Assembly (NCBI RefSeq): GCF_013044505.1
Contig: NZ_JABERD010000062.1
Coordinates: forward strand, 1 to 48,874
Origin: Streptomyces sp. S3(2020)
GTDB lineage: Bacteria; Actinomycetota; Actinomycetes; Streptomycetales; Streptomycetaceae
Direction of reading: 5' to 3'
Length of the DNA: 48,874 nucleotides
Position 1 is the first letter of the stretch, and each line of letters opens with the position of its first letter. A model generated the notes under the pieces. That model made no database searches, was not told the DNA's origin, and was given only the letters and a program-made list of their open reading frames with translations. Made by a program: the position numbers and the translations under genes. Positions 1 through 7,259 of this stretch are shown piece by piece.

Positions 1-537
1 GATGGGTTCGACGGGGGTCGGAATGAGGCGGTTCGGGGTCGCTCTTGGCCTACTTTGAGGTGGGGTCGGTTCGGGTGCGAGAGAAGTGCGTCGGATGCGG
101 TCCGGATCAGTCAGTTTCGGGCGGGATCAGTCGGCTGTGCGCAAGCCAGTCGGACGGTTGCCCGCGGACCGGACGGGCCGGACGGACCGGACGGGTGCAG
201 ACCGGTCAGGCGCTGACCAGTCGGCCGCGGGCCGACTGAGAGCAGGCCGGCTGAGCGCGGACCGGCAGGGCCCGGACTCGCAGGGCGCGACCGGTCGAGC
301 GGTGTCGGTCGAAGGCGAACCTGCGAACAGGCGGCCAGCGCCGACCCAGGACACCCGGCCAGGGCCCGGCCCAGCACCTCCCCTCCACAGCGATGTCGCT
401 CCGGCTTGCCACCGGACCGGAACCAGCTCGGAATGGGCTCGGAATCGGCTCGGAATCGGCTCAAAGAATGTGCGGCGCGAATGGGAACCGAGCCGGTACG
501 AGCGGTGTACCAAAAGTGACACTGCCGCGACGTTGTG
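1..537. other. Non-coding region downstream of the siderophore locus
   Basis: I see no convincing gene here. Open frames exist on both strands, but they have the Arg/Pro/Ser-rich composition of chance frames in high-G+C DNA and match no family I know. The sequence is rich in short imperfect repeats built on GGACCGG/GACCGGTC and ends with an 11-bp direct-repeat array and a small hairpin, listed separately. It lies 3' of the minus-strand siderophore genes and may contain control sequence for a gene beyond the window edge. I found no TTAGGTTAGGCT-type iron box in it. Confidence 0.6.
426..458. repeat. Three 11-bp direct repeats (GCTCGGAATSG)
   Basis: Three contiguous 11-bp units occur at 426-436, 437-447 and 448-458, followed by a partial GCTC. 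The last two are identical and the first differs by one base. The 11-bp period is close to one DNA turn, so successive units would face the same side of the helix. No gene overlaps them. Confidence 0.8.
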
Positions 538-541
538 TCAC
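516..541 (-). terminator. Small hairpin at the end of the acetyltransferase gene
   Basis: GTGACAC (516-522) and GTGTCAC (535-541) form a perfect 7-bp inverted repeat with a 12-nt loop. It overlaps the stop codon of the minus-strand acetyltransferase gene, as expected for a weak terminator. There is no T-tract, which is usual in Streptomyces. Confidence 0.4.
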
Positions 542-1536
542 ATCAGATCGCGCAGGCATCGGTCTCGGACCATGAGGGCGGCCCGCTTGTCGGGCAGCTC
601 GACCTCGGCGGAGAACCGGAAGCCGGCGCTCAGGAAGGCGGAGACGGAAGGGGTGTTTCGCATGGCGGGTTCGGCGATGACACGGGCACAGGCAGGGCGC
701 TTGTCGAGCGCGAGGTCGGCGACGGCTCGGAGCAGTGCGCTGCCGAGACCGCGGCCACGGTCCGTGACCGCACCGATGAGAAGGTGGATGCCCGTGTCAT
801 GAGGTCGGGCGGGATAGTGGCGGGCCAAGGGATCGAGGTCGGCCCGGTAGATCTCCCAGTAGCTCATCGGCGTGCCGTCCAGGACGCCGAGGCAGGGGAC
901 GCTGCGGCCATCTCCGCCGAGTTGGGCATGCACGTGGTCCGCGGCCAGGCTCCGGGGGCCGGACAGTTGCCAGAACTCCGCGACGGCGGGGTCGTTCATC
1001 CAGCGGCTGATGAGCGGAAGGTCCTGTTCGGCCTGTACGGGGACGAGGTGCAACTCCCCCACGGGTGTGGCCACAGGTCCCCAGTCGGCGACACCGTCGA
1101 GGAGGTCTCCGCAGGCCCGGGTGGTCGAGCCGGACCCTGCCGCACCGCGCCGGCCGCACCGTTCCTCACCGCATCGTTCCTCACCGCATCGTTCCTCACC
1201 GCATCGTTCCTCACCGCATCGTTCCTCACCGCATCGTTCCTCACCGCTGTCGGAGGCTTCGTCCGCGATGAGTGCGAGGAGTTCGTCGGGCAGGCGCAGC
1301 TCAAGGGTGTCCTCGCTGTCCGAGCCCCAAGCTGGATCGGCGTCAGTACCCCGGACGGGATCGGTATCGGCACCCCGGACGGGATCACGATCGGCATCCC
1401 GCACAGGGTCGGCATCGGCGACGCTCAGGCCGATATCGACGGCGGTGCGGCGGTTGTCCAGGCCGGGGTTGGGACAGGTGCCGGCATCGGTGACGGGGAC
1501 GGTACCGGCGTCGGCACGCGCGTCGGTGGGAGACAC
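538..1536 (-). CDS. GNAT acyltransferase of siderophore biosynthesis (AlcB/IucB/RhbD-like)
   Basis: Predicted 332-aa acyl-CoA N-acyltransferase of the type that acylates an amine or hydroxylamine in citrate-based siderophores. The C-terminal ~180 residues look like the AlcB/IucB/MbtK family: LPLISRWMNDPAVAEFW, then MSYWEIYRADLDPLA, then the acetyl-CoA loop segment DRGRGLGSALLRA. The GTG start is supported by GAGAGGAG seven bases upstream. The first ~145 residues are not family-like. They hold three Asp-Pro-Val-Arg-Gly-type repeats (about residues 39-64) and six GEERC pentapeptides (about 97-127) encoded by a 15-bp tandem repeat. It is third in the minus-strand order, 110 bp after the synthetase gene. 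The family is clear; the exact acyl group and acceptor are not. Confidence 0.85.
   Translation of the reverse strand: MSPTDARADAGTVPVTDAGTCPNPGLDNRRTAVDIGLSVADADPVRDADRDPVRGADTDPVRGTDADPAWGSDSEDTLELRLPDELLALIADEASDSGEERCGEERCGEERCGEERCGEERCGEERCGRRGAAGSGSTTRACGDLLDGVADWGPVATPVGELHLVPVQAEQDLPLISRWMNDPAVAEFWQLSGPRSLAADHVHAQLGGDGRSVPCLGVLDGTPMSYWEIYRADLDPLARHYPARPHDTGIHLLIGAVTDRGRGLGSALLRAVADLALDKRPACARVIAEPAMRNTPSVSAFLSAGFRFSAEVELPDKRAALMVRDRCLRDLM
1166..1240. repeat. 15-bp tandem repeat, five perfect copies, inside the acetyltransferase gene
   Basis: The plus-strand unit TCACCGCATCGTTCC repeats without mismatch at 1166-1180, 1181-1195, 1196-1210, 1211-1225 and 1226-1240, with partial units on both sides. 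On the coding (minus) strand it gives Gly-Glu-Glu-Arg-Cys. Because 15 is a multiple of three, copy-number change keeps the reading frame. Confidence 0.95.
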
Positions 1537-1646
1537 GGCGACGCTCCTCTCAGGAGACGGGTCGGGGCATGTTCCTCAGGAATGAAGGGGGTTGACGGTG
1601 ATCACGAACGAAGGAGCGCCGGGGATGACGCGATACCCGACGGTGA

Positions 1647-3881
1647 TCACGAGTGCAGGGGGTTGGCGATGGTGACGTACACGGACTGGGTGTCGACCGG
1701 ACCGACGAGCTCATCGAGGCCATGCAGGCGGGTCAGGAGGTTGGCCTTGCAACGAAGAACGGGCGAGTCGAGCAGGCGGGCAGGCAGTGAGGTGCGCAGC
1801 GGGGCAGGTCCGGAGGCTGCCTCGCTCAGGAAGCGGCGGAAGGCGGCGAGCAGCAGACGTTCGTCGGCGAGGCGCTGGGAGCCGAAGGCACCGATGAGAC
1901 CGAGGACGTTGTTGATGCCGAGGTAGTACGCGAAGCGCTCGTCGGTCACCTCGTCGGAGACGAATGTGTCGCTGTACTCGCCGATTCCGGGAAGTCTGGC
2001 GTCGAGTTCCGTGCGTCGGGACTCTCGGAAGTAGTAGCCCTGGTTGTCCCGGTAGCGGCCGCCCACGGGCCAGCCGTCGCCGTCCAGTTGGACCAGCGTG
2101 TTCTGCTGATGCGCCTCCAGGGCGATGCCCGCCTCCGCGTCGAACCACAGCACCGGACGCACGACCTGCTCCAGATAGCGCAGGAACCACTCCGCGGCGA
2201 CGGCACCCAGCGGTCGACCGGTCCGGCCGGCGAGGCGTGTCACGACATCGGCGAGACGGGAGCGCATGGTCAGCGGGTCGGCCGTCCCACCGCCCTCGGT
2301 GCCGCCCGCCTGAGGGCAGGGCCTGGGCGAGACGAGCCCGGCCACGCAGGAGACATCGTCCGTAGAACGGAAGGGGTTGTGCCGGATCATCACGTCGAGT
2401 CCCGGCACAGGGCTGCCGTCCGGCCCGTCCACGGCCAGCCAGGCCGGGTCGCGGACGATATCGAAGCCGGGGTGAACGGCCTGCCACCGCTCGGCGAGCC
2501 CGCTGCGCAGAAGACGGTGGACCTCGACGCCTCGGTGGAGTTCCTTACGGAGGTTCTCGCGACGGGAGTTGGTGATGCGCAGCCCCAGCGAGAGCTTGAG
2601 CATGGCGAGGGCACCAGTGCGGTACACGGTGCGGACGGAGGAGGTGGGGTGCCACGCGGAGCCGAGTGCTCCGAGATCCCTGAGCAGTCCGGCGTCGAGC
2701 AGGGCCGCGGTCGCGGGATGGTGCCGGACTTCGCGCAACTGCCAGGGGTGGAGCGGCAGAGCCGCGTGACCGTCGGGCAGGGGCAGTCCGTTTCCCGCGA
2801 GGCGTGCTGTGAGTTGTGCCGCCGGGATGAGGCGTCCGCGTTCGGTCCAGGCCGAGTCGGTGGCGAGTACGGAAGGAGCGACGGCGATCCAGTGGAGGGG
2901 GAAGGAACCGTGCAACTCGGGTGAGTAGAGCGGCGCTTCGGCCTCGGAGAGACCCTCACGGCTCTTCGGGGCGGGGTGCAGCGGGTGTCCGAGCACCAGG
3001 GCCTGTTCGGCGGCGAGGAAGAGATCGGCCTTGTCGGAGGGATGTCTTCTGCGCTCGTCGATGAAGGTGCCGGTGCGGCGCACGGAGTCGGCGACGCGTG
3101 CGACGAGGTCGGTGCCGTCGGTGCCGTTCCTGGGCGTGGAGGTGGCTCGGCCTGCCGAGGAGGCGACGGCGGCCGGCTCAGTGACAGCGGCCAGCCCAGT
3201 GGAGGGGGCCGGGCTGGAGATCGCGGCTGACCCAGTGAGAGGGGCCGGGCTGGAGACCGCGGCCTGGGCACGGGCCTCGGGACTTCCTCCCGACGTCTCC
3301 CTGGTCAGCAGTGCCGCGACCGTGACGGCGTCGACGGGCGGGGAGTGTGGGGGAACGTCAGCCAGGCGGGCAGTGCCGAAGCGGTGCCAGCCTGTTGGGG
3401 ACCAGTAGTGGACGGGGGCCAGCAGAGCGGTGCCGCTGGCGGGCAGGGGGATGCGGAGGGTGCCGTCGGCAGGAGCGGGGAGGTCGGCTTCGCGCACCCA
3501 GCAGCGGAGCAGGTTCTCCACGGCTGCGGCCTGGGCCGCGGTGTGCGGGTCGGGATGGTCCAGGGGTTCCGTGGCGGTGCTCCACAGCCGATCGACGCTC
3601 TGGCGGTTCCCCGGCGTGGAGGTCCCACCCTGGCCAGGAACATGGCCCGGAACTCGTTCCTGACCTCGGCTGTCGCCCCCGACGGAAGCCTTCCCTTCCT
3701 GTGGACCCCGTCCCTGTTCCGGAACCCGCTCCTGCGGGCGCGGGGCCGCAGCGGCCGTCGGTCCGGACTCGGGCTCCGGCTCGGGCCCGGACCCGGAACC
3801 GGGCTGCCGGAGAGTCTCCGTGGCGCAGGCGCCTCGGGCGGGTGGGTGGACCAGGCCGTCGGGTGCGGAGGTGCTGTTCAA
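1647..3881 (-). CDS. IucA/IucC family NIS siderophore synthetase
   Basis: Predicted ~744-aa ATP-dependent synthetase that couples a carboxylate such as citrate to an amine or alcohol via an acyl-adenylate. Family blocks run in the usual order: GHPLHPAPKSREG near residue 297, LPLHPWQ, TSSVRTVY followed by LKLSLGLRITNSRREN near 427, and EAHQQNT near 589, where ATP and Mg2+ are bound in the family. I chose TTG 3881 because GAGGA lies seven bases upstream; the frame stays open to 4022 but has no ribosome site there. About 60 N-terminal residues are Gly/Pro/Glu-rich, and an SSPAP-type linker near residues 203-240 comes from a 36-bp duplication. It lies between the aminotransferase and acyltransferase genes. 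Subtype A, B or C cannot be assigned by eye. Confidence 0.9.
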   Translation of the reverse strand: MNSTSAPDGLVHPPARGACATETLRQPGSGSGPEPEPESGPTAAAAPRPQERVPEQGRGPQEGKASVGGDSRGQERVPGHVPGQGGTSTPGNRQSVDRLWSTATEPLDHPDPHTAAQAAAVENLLRCWVREADLPAPADGTLRIPLPASGTALLAPVHYWSPTGWHRFGTARLADVPPHSPPVDAVTVAALLTRETSGGSPEARAQAAVSSPAPLTGSAAISSPAPSTGLAAVTEPAAVASSAGRATSTPRNGTDGTDLVARVADSVRRTGTFIDERRRHPSDKADLFLAAEQALVLGHPLHPAPKSREGLSEAEAPLYSPELHGSFPLHWIAVAPSVLATDSAWTERGRLIPAAQLTARLAGNGLPLPDGHAALPLHPWQLREVRHHPATAALLDAGLLRDLGALGSAWHPTSSVRTVYRTGALAMLKLSLGLRITNSRRENLRKELHRGVEVHRLLRSGLAERWQAVHPGFDIVRDPAWLAVDGPDGSPVPGLDVMIRHNPFRSTDDVSCVAGLVSPRPCPQAGGTEGGGTADPLTMRSRLADVVTRLAGRTGRPLGAVAAEWFLRYLEQVVRPVLWFDAEAGIALEAHQQNTLVQLDGDGWPVGGRYRDNQGYYFRESRRTELDARLPGIGEYSDTFVSDEVTDERFAYYLGINNVLGLIGAFGSQRLADERLLLAAFRRFLSEAASGPAPLRTSLPARLLDSPVLRCKANLLTRLHGLDELVGPVDTQSVYVTIANPLHS
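3195..3266. repeat. 36-bp tandem duplication inside the NIS synthetase gene
   Basis: Two adjacent 36-bp units, 3195-3230 and 3231-3266, share CCCAGTG and GGGGCCGGGCTGGAGA and differ at a few positions. They encode a Ser-Pro-Ala-Pro linker. A weaker third unit lies just before 3195. Confidence 0.85.
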
Positions 3882-4070
3882 GGCTGTTCCTCGTGAGCGG
3901 GTTCTGGGTCGTGAGAGCAGGCCGGGGTCATGTCGGGGTCTGTGAGTGCGTCGGTCGGTGGTGAGTCGAGTGGGGGTGTGATGCCGTTCCGGAGTTGGAG
4001 GAGTGAGTCGGGGTTGGTTCAAGTGGCGATGTGTGTATGGGTGCTCGGACGAGGCACGGCCGCGCCCGTG

Positions 4071-5546
4071 TCATCGACCGGCGGCCTGTTCCACGCGTGC
4101 GGAGCGATCGCCGTGACGGTGGTGCGCGGCCAGGCCGGCGTGACCCGATGGGTCCGTCTGGCGGTGCGAGGTGTGGCCGCGAGCCAACGTCTCCACGGCG
4201 TCGGACAGCCGGTCGAGCACCGCGTCCGCCTGCTCGTCGCTGATGGTCAGGGGTGGGAGGAGGCGCACGACGCTCGTGTGGCGGCCGCCGAGTTCGACGA
4301 TGAGGCCGCGTCGCAGACACTCCCGCTGGACGGCGGCGGCGAGTTCGGGGGCAGCGGGATGGGGATCGGTAGCCGCACTCTCGGTAGCCCCGTACCGGCC
4401 GGCATCGGCCTCGGCAGGCCCGGACCCCGTCTCGGGATCCACCAGTTCGACCCCGAGCATCAAACCCCGCCCCCGTACCTCCCCCACACACGCAATCCGT
4501 CGTTCCAGATCCCGGAGTCGGCTGAGCATCCGCGCTCCCAGCACCGAGGCGCGCTCGGCGAGCCCGTTCTCGCGGACGTAGGCGAGCGTCGCGGTGCCCG
4601 CGGCCAGGGCGAGTTGGTTGCCGCGGAACGTGTCGGTGGGCGCGGCGCGTTCGAAGGGGGCGAGGTCGTCGCGGTGGACCAGGACGGCAAGCGGCAGGCT
4701 GCCACCGATGGCCTTGGAAAGGATCATCACGTCGGGGGTGATGCCGCTGTGCTCCACCGCCCAGAAGGCGCCGGTGCGACCGACACCCGTATGGATCTCG
4801 TCGGCGATCAGGGGGATGGAGCGGGCCGCCGTGATCTGCCGCATCCGCCGCATCCAGGCGTCCGGTGCGGGGATGACTCCGCCTTCGCTCTGTACAGGTT
4901 CGACGATCATCCCGGCAGGACCCGGGACACCCGACTCGGGGTCGTCGAGGAGGGACTCGGTCCAGCGGGCCGCGAGTTCCGCGCCGCGAGTGCCGCCGAC
5001 ACCGTACGGGCAGCGGTAGTCCTGCGGATAGGGCAGCCGTGTGACACGGACGTCGGCCGCCTCCTCGGATGCTTCGAGGGCCGTGGTGGTGATGCCGTGG
5101 CGGGAGCCGGTGAAGGCGAGCATGCCGGTGCCCCCTGCTGCTCGCACGAGCTTGAAGGCCGCCTCCACCGCGTCCGTGCCGCCCGGTCCGCAGAACTGCA
5201 CGCGTGCGTGGTCGGCGAGACCGGCCGGCAGGGTGTGGAGCAGCTCGGTGACGAAAGCGTCCTCGGCGGGGGTCGCCAGGTCGAGAGCGTGCAGCGGCGC
5301 GCCCGAGTCGAGGACCTTGCGGATGGCCTCCAGCACCACGGGATGGTTGTGCCCGAGGGCCAAGGTTCCCGCACCGGAGAGACAGTCCAGGTAGCGTCGG
5401 CCGTCCGCGCCCTCGATGGTGAGTCCGCGCGCCCGCACGGGCACGATCGGCAGGGCACGCGCATAGGTGCGCGCCGCCGACTCGCGTGCCGACTGTCGGC
5501 GCGGACTCCCCTCGGACACGCACCCGCCGTACGAAGACTCGGCCAC
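4071..5546 (-). CDS. Class III PLP aminotransferase, diaminobutyrate-2-oxoglutarate type
   Basis: Predicted 491-aa PLP enzyme resembling diaminobutyrate aminotransferases (RhbA/DABA-AT group), which make L-2,4-diaminobutyrate from aspartate semialdehyde and glutamate. Visible features are FCGPGGTDAVEAAFK near residue 116 (phosphate site), IPLIADEIHTGVGRTG (the Asp that contacts the PLP ring) and MILSKAIGGS with the Schiff-base Lys near 278. The frame is open to 5762, but GTG 5546 has GGGAGG ten bases upstream and gives a length closer to the family. It is probably first in the siderophore transcript; 189 bp separate it from the synthetase start, so that gene may also have its own promoter. 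The C-terminal ~30 residues are His/Arg-rich and look non-family. No pyridoxal-dependent decarboxylase gene follows in the window. Confidence 0.88.
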   Translation of the reverse strand: MAESSYGGCVSEGSPRRQSARESAARTYARALPIVPVRARGLTIEGADGRRYLDCLSGAGTLALGHNHPVVLEAIRKVLDSGAPLHALDLATPAEDAFVTELLHTLPAGLADHARVQFCGPGGTDAVEAAFKLVRAAGGTGMLAFTGSRHGITTTALEASEEAADVRVTRLPYPQDYRCPYGVGGTRGAELAARWTESLLDDPESGVPGPAGMIVEPVQSEGGVIPAPDAWMRRMRQITAARSIPLIADEIHTGVGRTGAFWAVEHSGITPDVMILSKAIGGSLPLAVLVHRDDLAPFERAAPTDTFRGNQLALAAGTATLAYVRENGLAERASVLGARMLSRLRDLERRIACVGEVRGRGLMLGVELVDPETGSGPAEADAGRYGATESAATDPHPAAPELAAAVQRECLRRGLIVELGGRHTSVVRLLPPLTISDEQADAVLDRLSDAVETLARGHTSHRQTDPSGHAGLAAHHRHGDRSARVEQAAGR

Positions 5547-5875
5547 GTCTCGCTGCCCTCCCGCCGTCGTCCCACGCCCACGGGCGAGCCGAAGTCGCAC
5601 CACGGGCACAGGGGACCGCCCACGGACAGCAGGCCCCACGGCTACCAACCCCGGACGGTTCACCCGGTTACGGGTTGCCTCAAGATCCTTGCCGTGACGG
5701 AACCGTTGCCGTTCCGTCGGGAGTCCCCCACAGCGAGCGCATAGTGTGTGTTGCCGTTCCAAGAGGCCGTGCGCCCACAGGAGATCGGCACCGGACGGAC
5801 CAGAGCCGCCGGGGGTGTCGATGTGGGGATCACGGCCGCAGCGCCCAGTTCGTTCACCTCAGGGGGAGTCAGATC
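5547..5875. other. Divergent intergenic region, siderophore locus versus protease
   Basis: These 329 bp must hold promoters for the leftward siderophore genes and the rightward protease gene. They contain an 8-bp inverted repeat (5696-5718). An 11-bp direct repeat GTTGCCGTTCC sits at 5705-5715 and 5750-5760, with a 45-bp period. I looked for, and did not find, a DmdR1/IdeR-type iron box. No small gene is evident. Confidence 0.6.
5696..5718. promoter_or_regulatory. Operator-like inverted repeat GACGGAAC-N7-GTTCCGTC
   Basis: A perfect 8-bp inverted repeat with a 7-bp spacer lies between the divergent aminotransferase and protease genes. The size and position fit a dimeric repressor site. Which gene it would control, and which protein would bind, cannot be told from the sequence. 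Confidence 0.45.
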
Positions 5876-7096
5876 ATGCGATCCATACGGCCGTTGTCCA
5901 CCGTCCACCGGGAAAGGGGGGCGCGCCGCAGAACCTCCCCCGTGCTGGCCGCCGTCGCTCTCGCCTCGGCGCTCGCGCTCACCGCGACCGCCTGCGACTC
6001 GGGGGACGCCGAGGCAGGCGGCGGGTCCTCCGCCTCCGCCACGTCGGACGACGGGAAGATCACCATCCCGGACGACATCAAGGACCGGCTCAAGGAGCAC
6101 GGGATCGACGTCGACAAGTGGAAGGACGGCGCCTGGAAGGACTGGAGCAAGGACGACTGGCTGCGCGAGGCCGAGGACTACATCAACCCGATCATCGAGG
6201 GCCTGTGGGACCCGGACCGGATGCGGGAGGCCGAGGAGCCGGACCAGGGAGTCGACGACAGCGACCTCGACGGTGACCAGGGAGTGACCGACCCGGAGCC
6301 GGCGCCGGTGGACGCGAAGGCCGTGTCGCCTACGTATCACGACAGTGTCCCCGAGGCGGGCAAGGTGTTCTTCGACTCCCCCGAAGGACAGATGGTCTGC
6401 TCGGCAACGGTCGTGCAGGACCCGGCCAACCCCGGCAAGTCCAACATGGTGTGGACGGCGGGCCACTGTGTCCACGCGGGCAAGAGCGGCGGCTGGTACC
6501 GCAACATCGCGTTCGTGCCGTCGTACAACGACAAGGGCCTGGCCACCGCGGAGTTGGAGAGTGCCTCCCGGGAGGAGGTCGCTCCGTACGGCGTGTGGTG
6601 GAGCGACTGGGCGCAGACCTCGGACCAGTGGATCGAGCAGGGCGGCACGACGGGCGGTGACGGTGCCTCGTACGACTTCTCCGTGCTCCATGTGACCCCG
6701 GAGGAGGGCGGCAGCGGCAAGTCCCTGGAGGAGACGGTCGGTTCGGCTCTGCCGGTGGACTTCAACGCTCCGGCCGCGACGAAGATCCAGAACATGACGG
6801 CGACCGGATACCCGGCGGCGGAACCCTTCGACGGCCAGACGCTGTACCAGTGCCAGGACAAGCCCGGTCGGCTCTCGCTCAGCGCCTCGGACCCGACGAT
6901 GTACCGCATCGGGTGCACCATGACGGGTGGCTCGTCCGGCGGCGGCTGGGTCGCGACCGGTTCGGACGGCAAGCCCGCGCTGGTGTCCAACACCTCGATC
7001 GGCCCGGTGACCGCCGGCTGGCTGGCCGGACCGCGGCTGGGGGAGGTGGCCAAGGGCGTGTACGACTCGGTCAGCGACAAGTTCGCCGGTCAGTAG
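5876..7096 (+). CDS. Secreted trypsin-like serine protease lipoprotein (copy 1)
   Basis: Predicted 406-aa exported peptidase of the trypsin/V8 fold. An N-terminal signal ends in LTATAC, a Streptomyces-type lipobox, so the mature protein is probably lipid-anchored. The catalytic triad is visible: His in WTAGHCVHAG, Asp in SYDFSVLHV, Ser in TGGSSGGGW. Before the catalytic domain lies an unusual segment with KEHGIDVDKWKDGAWKDW followed by an acidic linker, which may be a pro-region or inhibitor. ATG 5876 is preceded by AGGGGGAG; the frame stays open for ~130 codons upstream, but nothing there looks like protein. The next gene is a close paralogue with the same layout, so this is a tandem duplication. 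Substrate unknown. Confidence 0.85.
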   Translation: MRSIRPLSTVHRERGARRRTSPVLAAVALASALALTATACDSGDAEAGGGSSASATSDDGKITIPDDIKDRLKEHGIDVDKWKDGAWKDWSKDDWLREAEDYINPIIEGLWDPDRMREAEEPDQGVDDSDLDGDQGVTDPEPAPVDAKAVSPTYHDSVPEAGKVFFDSPEGQMVCSATVVQDPANPGKSNMVWTAGHCVHAGKSGGWYRNIAFVPSYNDKGLATAELESASREEVAPYGVWWSDWAQTSDQWIEQGGTTGGDGASYDFSVLHVTPEEGGSGKSLEETVGSALPVDFNAPAATKIQNMTATGYPAAEPFDGQTLYQCQDKPGRLSLSASDPTMYRIGCTMTGGSSGGGWVATGSDGKPALVSNTSIGPVTAGWLAGPRLGEVAKGVYDSVSDKFAGQ

Positions 7097-7102
7097 TGCT
7101 CG

Positions 7103-7144
7103 CGGCGGTGAGGTGGACCGGGAACCTTCACCAGCTCACCGCCG
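7103..7144 (+). terminator. Hairpin after the first protease gene
   Basis: CGGCGGTGAG (7103-7112) pairs perfectly with CTCACCGCCG (7135-7144), and GTG/CAC can extend the pairing inside the loop. It begins six bases after the stop codon and has no T-tract. Confidence 0.6.
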
Positions 7145-7259
7145 TTCGCCCTCAACTCCACGGGCATAGTGGGGTGTCACGCGGAGAGGCATCCACACGG
7201 ACGGACCTCTTGCGCTGACAAGCACATGACACAGACGTTCCAACGGGGGTTACCGCACC

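Noticed and set aside
1065..1271. Plus-strand frames reading SFLTA-type or HRIVP-type repeats
   Set aside because: They are the complement of the 15-bp GEERC repeat in the acyltransferase; no ribosome site or family similarity on that strand.
3882..4022. N-terminal extension of the NIS synthetase to 4022
   Set aside because: No ribosome site at 4022, and the residues are Thr/Arg/His-rich without family similarity; TTG 3881 has GAGGA at good spacing.
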